DNA of 64,000 nt from Diphasiastrum complanatum (taxonomy: Eukaryota; Streptophyta; Lycopodiopsida; Lycopodiales; Lycopodiaceae): NCBI GenBank assembly GCA_029204225.1, contig CM055110.1:44708953-44772952 (forward strand), read 5' to 3'. The notes under the pieces are model-generated. The model ran no database searches, had not been told where the DNA came from, and saw only the letters and a list, made by a program, of their open reading frames with translations. Below, in pieces: positions 48,001 to 57,000 of this stretch. The position numbers and the translations under genes were made by a program. Numbering within the stretch: position 1 is the stretch's first letter; the number at the start of each line of letters is the position of its first letter.

Positions 48001-51000
48001 GCATATGTGTTGTGGTTGATCCAAAATTTTTAAGAGATCCTTCCTTTGTAGAGGGCAAGGCTCTTTGTAAGCACATATCTTAGTGAGAGAGAAGTATCAC
48101 ATTTCTGGAAATTTGAATTTCATTTCAACTCTAAAGAGGTAGAGTCATTGGTACTTGGTGGAGTCCAATAGGGGTGAATGAATTCAATTTTTTGAGCAAA
48201 ATTTTGACATTATATGTATGAAACTCAAATAAGTTCTATTCAGCTTTCTTTGTGAGAGTGTGAGGATCAAGTTGTGATCCCATTGGGAGTCTAGAACATG
48301 GAGGAGTCCATATTTGAGTGTTCATGCATGGTTGGGATCTTCGTGAATCTCTAGATGTCTAAATTTTAAGCTTGGTGACATAGATTGTTATCAAACCATT
48401 TCATGTCCATTCCAAATGTCAAGAGTGAGATTCTTTGGGTCAAGAGGGATTCCAAAAGGGGTGATTGGATTTGATCTTTGTGTGTTTGAATCAAGTATAC
48501 ATGTCAAGTTTTTGTGATCTAGTGTAGATCCTTTTTTGTGAAAATTAGTGGTTTAATTTGTTGTCAAATCAAATCAAATTCAATCCAAATCTCAAGAGTG
48601 AGATTATTTGGGTCAAGAGTGAATCCAAAAGGAGTGACTAAGTTTGATTTTCAAGTATTTGAAACAAAACCCATACTTTGTTCAAGAATCTCAAAAGTTG
48701 AGAGAACTAGTCAAGAGAAAAGGAAAATCTAGGTGTCAAATCTTTTCAAATCCATTCCAACTCCCAAGAGGAAGATTCATTGGTATTTGTTGAGTCCAAT
48801 AGGGGTGTTTGGATCTGATTTTTGTGATTTGATAGAGTGCTTTTGTCTTAGTGATCAAAACAAAGATTAGTTTCCAATTGACTAAGTTGAAAGAGATATG
48901 ATTCAAAATTTGTGGTCTAGATCTTGTGTAGATCCTTCTAGATTGTTGAATGTGTTCAAATCTAGTTTCTTGAGAGTCACAAATTACATTTTGAAAAGTC
49001 ATATCAATAGGTTTTACTTCCTCATCATGGCATCAATAGGTGGCAACCTATTGGAGGCAAGTAAGGATCCTAAATGCAACCTTTGTGGCAAGAGAGATCA
49101 TTTTGTCTCAAGATGCTACAAAATGAAGACCAATCCATCCAAGGAAAACCAAAGCAAGGGGGCCGAGGTGAAGGATGGAGCTTCAATTTCAAAGTGCAAA
49201 GGAAAGAAGGACAAATCCAAGGAAAGGTGTTTTCTTTGTGGAAAGATGCACGAGGCTTGGAGCCTCACAAGGACTCACAAGATTTGTCTTCAAAAGTCCA
49301 TCATCACACATGTCAAACCTTTTGAAGTTTTGCATTTGGAAGTGAATTTTTTGGTTCAAGATGCAAAGATAAATGTCACTTTCATTAATGTCACTTGGAT
49401 TTATTTCATGTCCTTGGAAAGCATTTTGCTTAGAACTCTGGAAAAGTTCAAATTTATTATTATGATCCAAGAGAAACCAAGAAAGATTAAGGAGGAGCAA
49501 TCGCAAAATGAAAATAGTTCCATTTATGCTCTCATGACATCTTATGAAGAACTATTTTGCTTTGAAGAGATTTTTGTATCTCAAAGGTGGATTAAGGCAA
49601 TACTAGTTGAGTGTGATGCCTTAATAGATAGCAAAGCATGTTTTCCTTGTAAACTTACATTGAATATGAAGTCAAGGAAATGGAAATGTCTTCATAATGT
49701 ATTTTTTGTTGGTTTCAATAAGATCATGAATGATGTGTTCATTCATAATGTTGAAGATTGTAAATTTTCAATTTTAAAGGCAAGTTGTAAACTTCTTATG
49801 AGAATAAGTGAAGCATCCAAAGTGGACACTTATATCCATAAGCAAGTAGTTAGCCTTATTGAGATGGAAATGCTTCTTGATTTCAATATTAGAAAAATCA
49901 TGCCAAGGTGTGGTGATTTTTGGACTTATGTTTCTAGCATAAGTAATGTTGATGACCATATGAAGTGCACATTATATGATCATGTTTGTTGTGATCATTT
50001 TGAGACATGGAGGTCTTGGATTTCCATCAATGAGGACCACCAAGAAGGTGATCTTGAGGAGTCATCTCGAGGTTCAAGTGTGCCAAGGATTGAGGAGGAG
50101 AGTCCTTCTCAAGTTATGATTCCAAGAAGAATATTAAGAGACATGGTTGAGCTCATATGGCTCACATTTCAAGGGCAAGAGGAGCACATTTCAAGTAGTA
50201 TACATCTCATGCTTGCTTCTCTTATGTCATTTGGTGAATCAATTTGCTTTAGTGAGACTTTTGCATCTCAAAGTTGGAGTAAAGCAATACTAGTTGAGTA
50301 TGGTGTCTCTCTTGAGAACATAGTTGATGTTCTTAATGATATGAAATTGATTTTAGATCAATTAGAAAGCAAATGGTTATTTCATCAAATGTATGCTCTT
50401 GAGTCTTGCAAGAGCAAGAGTGAGTTGTCCACTCATAGTGTGAAAAATTGTCTTTTTTCATGTATTGAGGCAAATTGTAAACTCTTTATGAGAGAAAGTG
50501 AATCATCCTCTAAGGAAACTTATCTCCACAATGAAGTATCTAGCCTCATTAGATCTGAGATTAGCATGGTAACCAAGCATGAAGATATGATACAAACTCT
50601 CTGTTATTATAGCATGCATAGTCTTGCCAATGTTGATGAGCCTAATCCTCGAGATCTTGGTAACATGATGTTGGATCTTTGTGATCCTCATGAGTCAAGA
50701 AGGACTCTTTATTTTATCATGGAGTTGCAGCTATTTTCAAGGAGGAGGAGCTTTTGGATCAACCATATGCTTCAAGGATGGAACAAATCAATGAAAGAGG
50801 TGCTAGGATGGTGCAAAGCTCTCAAGTTCATCAAAAAAATCAACATCAAAGAGGCATTATCATGGATACGGTGATTTCGGATCGACATCAAGCTCATTGG
50901 CTGATATTCACACCTTTGAACCAGCAAGGATCCATATTTGAAGACCAATTCAGCCCATGGAGTGAATCTCAATATCATCATATTTTTATCAAGTTAGTTT

Positions 51001-54000
51001 TGAGGAGGAGTGTTAAAATTGACAAAAGCTAACTTGATCATATCTTGTGAATACCATTATGAGTAGTACATATCATCATAAGACATGTGTGGAGCCTGTT
51101 CCCATGTGTGAAATAAATGCATTTATCATTTAGATGAGTCATATAGGTTGTACATACCATTTCATTTGAGATCTAGTGGCTAAAATGGCCAAAATCTAGT
51201 TTTCTAGGTATATGCCACTTGGCATCATTTTATTGGTAGGAAAAGCTATTTCACATGGATAGGAGTGATCTCACACGTGCCAAGGACTGCTCACATGTGT
51301 GAAAACATCAGTAGTAGGTGAGATCCAACTTGTAGTAGATATTTGTGCAAGTCCCTATAAATTAGGAAAATTGGCCTAAAATCAAGGGAGGTGGCTATAA
51401 GTTAGGAAACTTGGTCCATGTGCCATATTGATGATTATTGGTGGATCCTTTGATGAGTAGGCACTCTCACACGTGCCAAATCAACTGAGTAAGCATCAGC
51501 TCTTGTGTATATATGGTGGCTCATTTGGCCATAATTAACAAGAAAGCTAAATCTTGGTTTTGGTGCATTTCTTGAGTAATCTCTCCATTTGTCTTGTGAT
51601 TTTATGCTTTTAATGGTTTCTAAGCTTAGTGTACTTCATTATTTGCTGGTAGTCCGTACTCTGACAGGTCTTCACACGTGTGAAACCAGTAAGTACAAGT
51701 TTTGATCATATTTGATTGTTCTTGTTAGATTTGTTGATGTAGATTTTATCTAGTGCTATCTAATCTTGTGTAGATTGGTAGATCAATCTAATCTAACACC
51801 CAATCACACTTGTGGTACTTTGACAAAAAGAACCGAGACAATGTGCCAAAACAAGTCTTTTGCAAGGCAATCACTTATGAGTGCACGATACTAATCAATA
51901 TGATATATAGGCTATGAATAATGTATCAAGGGCCCAAGTTCCCAAACCATATGATCCACTATCTTAAAAAGCACAGGGGTCCAAAGAGGTGCAAATAATA
52001 TGCCTATAATTGGGCCAACTTGGTGATCTAGTGAGTGCATCAAGGGAGAAGACAATTGTGCAGGGCAACTTAAGTATCATATAAATACTATCACGCATCC
52101 TCATTGGTAGTAGGTAGCTTTTTTTGTTTAGGTTTTGTGAGCTTCTTGTTGGCAGACCTTATTGGAGTACATTTCCTTGTAGGAGGGCTTGCAAGATAGG
52201 TTATTGTCCTTTTTGTTTCCTATCTTTGTTGGAAAATTGGCATTTTGCTGCTCTTTTACTCTACTTTCTCATGGTTAGAGATTATCTCCCTAAATTATCA
52301 AAGGATTTATACAAAAGGATATACTCATGAACATTAAGAAGGGCTTTGAGTTAGATAAGGTTACAACGGTCATATTCAAAGTCTTCAAAAATTAAAATCG
52401 AGGATTGCTAAGTGTCCAAAACAAGATCCAAGATATTGTGAACTGTAGAAAGTACATAAATGATGTAAGAAATTAGCGTATAAGTTCTTACCTCTTGCTC
52501 ATACAAACATTGAGGCATCTTTCCATGTTTGCATCTAGCAATAATTGAGCAGATGGACTTTTGACTTAGAAGAGTTGAAGCCTTGGGAATATGAACAAGG
52601 AGAACTATAGAGTCAATTGTGACGTAAGCATCTTCAATATCAATGATTGCTTGGGAGGAGAAAGTATCTTTTACAACTGTTTGAGTTTCCTCATTGAGGC
52701 ACCTAAAAGGGTGAAAAGTCGGCAAGTCCCTTATATGTACTGCACATAGTATCTTTGATTAGTCAAAGGAGGGTGTGAAGCTTTCTGGGTTTGTGCCCAC
52801 TGCCATCCAAGGTTAGTAGTGTTAGAAAACCGACTTGCTCATACATTTGAAGTAACCCAAGACAAGATTCCTGTTTTTGTTAGACAATAGTCATACACGT
52901 GCACAAATAACAATGATGAGATGTACTCCAACTATGCCCCATTGCAAATGGACTAGGGTGCACTACATACTTATAGACAATAGTCCATGCCAAAAAGCAA
53001 AAGCAATCTCAAAGCAACCTTAAAGCAATTGCCTAATTGATGTCTCTATATAAGGTAAAAGCACACCCTAGAAATTCAAACCATAGCCCTCATGACTCAA
53101 GAAGAGCTTCAAGTAAAGTCTCAAAGTTTCAAAATAGAGGCGAAGAGACATGGATGCTAGCAGGACCTGTGGCGAATTTTGTGTGACAAAGCCAATTTAC
53201 CTATAATAGGTGATCATTCCAGTCACGTTAGAACGGAAGGGAAAACACAGACAAGAGTACTTGATCACAGTCACATTAGTGCTCAAGGTGGGGTGGTGAG
53301 CTGTTCTATTGGCTATTTGTAGAGCTGCCCTTTTTACTCCATAGGGACTGTATCTATGGTTAAAACTGTTAGCTCTTTCGACAAGGTTACCTTGCTCCTT
53401 GGCCAGGGAACCTCCAACCCCCCAAACAAAACACCTGGGCAAAGAATATTTTCCTACTGCATAATCTCAAGAATCACTGATGTAAGCCACTTGTAAAAAT
53501 GATGTGTTTTTTTGCTCGTTCTTGTGCTGACACTTACTAGTACTGTTAGATGGTTGTCTTTGCAGTGGATATCAGAATTGGGAACAACTCCCAGAGGTAA
53601 TTCTGATGTTACCCAGAAGAACATGTGGGAAAAGCCTGTCGATTCAGGATCTGTTTCAGAAAGAGGCAAAGCATTGGCAGCAGCTTCTAAAGCCAAAATG
53701 TTGCTTCAAACTCTGATGGACAAAGGCCTCAAGGAACAAGTATGCTCTAGATTTTAGAAGTCCTGCAAATAACTGTGTTCTAGGATTGTAAAATTGATTA
53801 TGGAAAATGTTCATTATTTAAAAGTTGCTGGTAATTGGATTAGAGAAAAGCACTCGGTTCTTTTAGGGGTCAATTTTGATATTGTAAGCTTATATATTTT
53901 CTGCCAAAAACTCTGCATTTGAGTGAATTCCTTATGTTGAGTATAGCCTCATATACAAGCCATTGCTACAATGAAAGTAATGGTTGATCCCGTTCATGAT

Positions 54001-57000
54001 TTTTGTCCTGGGTATGTAATGGCTGATATGGTGAGTCTAAGTTCCTGCTTGTTAATTGCTGCAAAATTATAATACACATTACACATTTTTTTTGGTTAAC
54101 TTTCAATGCTTCACATTATTTTAATTGGTATCCTTATTGCTAGGTCATGTACGTTTAAGTATCGCACTAGGGCCAATTTTTTTTCAATTGTGTTCTTTGA
54201 GTGCGACACAGTTTGCACTTTGAAGAGAAAAGAAGCTGCTAACAAATCAATGCACTTTTCAACCAGACAAAAATGACTCGTTACAGTGCTTTCATTCAGC
54301 TCCTTGGGCTAGATGTTGATAACCTTTGGCTTTGGTAAGAATGCTAGTGTTCTACAATCTAGCACTATTTGTTACATTAGCACTTTATGCGTATTATATT
54401 TTAGAGCAAAGCTATTGAGATCTCTAGAAAATATAGAATTTCCCCTAAGAAAAGTTCAAAACTCCAAACATATCTCTAGAAAATATAGAACTTCCCCAAA
54501 AGAAGCTCAAACACCAGACTTATCAAATCAAGAAATGGTAGTCTTTTGCCCTTGTTCATACCAATTTAGCAAATGGCTTAGCAATTGTCTAGAAGGTTCC
54601 ATATCCAACCTTCTTGTAGGGTGCCTAATTTAGGGCAAAACGCTCCAAAGTAAAGGGGGTGTCTAAACTTGATAAAACTATGATAGAATAGTCGTGAGAT
54701 CTGATAGAAAAGATATAGACGAAGAATACCATACAGACCAATAGGGATTGGCTCCACACATGTACATCATTGAAGCCATAGATAGAGGCATAGTCGCACT
54801 GCGATTCAGAATCGCGGTTTAGAATCGCGATTCGGAATTTTTCGAGAATCTTTTAGAATCATTTTTTTTTTTTTGATTTTTTTTGGGCAATATGGGTATC
54901 AGATGAAAGCTCTAATCAAGAGCATTATTACTGTGTAGTTTGCCAAATGTTTCGGGTGCAGGATGGTCCAGTTCAGGTGCGTTAATCCATGTTGGGTTCT
55001 GTCAAGGATAAAAATTCAAAACTGTTATGATCACAGATGGTTCCAGTGGGATAGAGATAGAGTATTGTAAAGCAATTGTATCTCACTTTTTGCTTAAAGG
55101 GGGCTCCCCCCCGATCCCCTATGGACCCCCCCGGCGACAGTAGCAGGGGGGGCGCTGACCCCCCTGCACCCTCTCATAGATAAAATTGGGGTCCAAATGC
55201 ACGCCGATAAGGGCCCAATACCCCCAACTGTATGCACATTGCACTCACATCCCCAGTGAAATGATTGCAAAAGTGATCATCATCCATAGAGTTGATAGCC
55301 CAAACTGTAGCATTTGCCATTAACAATTAATGAGAACTAGAGCAAATAACAACAAAATAGCTACTGACTTTTATCTGTTTGTGTCCTATCTACTCGGCAA
55401 AACGTTGGTTTGCCATTGCTCCCCTAAAAAAATTTCAACCATAAACTATTTTTCCATTTTTTTTTTTTAATAAATTTTTTCACGATTCGGTTCGTGAATC
55501 GCGATCCCAATGAATCGCGATTCGCTGCAACTATAGATAGAGGCATGGTCATCTAGAATAGGTGTATTTGGAGAATAAGTAGTTGCACATTTGCTCGCAC
55601 ATTGATAGGCAAAGAACCTTGAGGAGAACACAAACCTTTGTATTTGCAATGGAAGAAACTAATGGCAGGGTACAAGACTATGGATGAATGTGGGTTAGAA
55701 TTTGTGTTTGCATCCAATTTAGGTGGAACAAGCTTGTTGAACCATTGGAAGATTATATTGGATAGTACCATGCTGGTCAAACATACCCAAATCCAATTTG
55801 AGCGACCAAGCCAGCCGTCAAAAGAGTATGCTAGAAATCATGGAAAAAATAAATAATTTGCAACCATGATGATCCCAAGGTATTCAAAAGGACCACGCAT
55901 ACAAGAAAAAATGTGCTATGAAGTATTTGAAAGAGATAGTCCAAGGAGACCAAACCTGTACCATAAACTTTGATTGCCATAAATAAAGTAACCAAGCCAC
56001 TCCTATACATAGAACTATCATGAAAGAAGACCTGTCAATGTAGAAGGATCCACAACATCGCAAAGAATCAACGTCCAAAGCCAATCTGATAGACCAAGCC
56101 TATGTTGAAGCATATTGATTTTCACACCGTCGGCTAAGCACTAACATTATCGTAAGTTGTACATATCATGGGGCATGTTATTTGTAGATTACATGGGGTG
56201 TAACTAAGAAAGTTAGTGCAAGTGGCCCACTTGACCAAGTAGCTCAATCACATGGATGCCACCCATACTGAGGGACTTCGCCAAAGGCCTTGGTCATAGC
56301 AATCAGACGCGAAGGAGCTAAAAGAGTGTGACGGTGCTCCCTGAACAGAGAAAGAAAGAAAGCTTTATTAATGTCTTTTCCATGCCAAAGGCATATAAGA
56401 CTAGTAAATATACATGTCAAGTATGAAACGTCTTTGAAACAATAACAGAAATAACATATCTAAATACTATGAACCGAAAGAGATGTGATGATATATGAAA
56501 TATGAAACATGTGGGAGCTTATATACGACTAAATGTCATGAATAAGGTATGACACTATCATCCAATCCTGTCCTGTTGATGCTATAGAAAGATGTAATAC
56601 GGGCTGCAACATGACGGACCGCTAGTGGTCGTTGACGTCGTCTAAGAGGATGAAGTCTCCTCGTGATAGGTCGAGTAGCTCGTGCTGCAACACGAGTATG
56701 AGTGGGACGCTGTCTCTGATCCCTATGGGCAGGTAAGTCGTCATCATCATGATCATCATCAGATGCTAGGTCTCGTCGTCTCCTCCTAGAGAAGAAAGAG
56801 GTAATCTGAGGTTGAGAAACATGACTTTGCTGGGCTGTCTGACATAAATCTTGTCGCAGTAGAAACATCTCTCGTATCATGAGTGCAATTCATCGGGGAG
56901 TCCTCATAGGCTATGAGTGATCGTAGAGTGATGGGCGTGTCACGAAACAAACAATGGTATCTCCCTCTGATCTCATAATATACCGGGCACCTAAAGATAA

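Larger units (their letters stand above)
46449..51830 (+). mobile_element. Young non-autonomous LTR retrotransposon in intron 2 of the GIY-YIG gene
   Basis: The element proper is 46454-51825. Five-base duplications AAAAG flank it exactly (46449-46453 and 51826-51830). LTRs are 46454-47288 (835 bp) and 51011-51825 (815 bp). Apart from a 36-bp deletion and a 16-bp length difference they differ at roughly 8-10 positions, about 1%, so insertion is recent. The tRNA-Met primer-binding site TGGTATCAGAGC directly follows the left LTR (47289-47300), and a purine tract GAGGAGGAG (51002-51010) directly precedes the right one. The internal 3.7 kb has no protease, integrase, RT or RNase H, only one large reading frame. 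It lies in the same orientation as the host gene. Confidence 0.95.
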
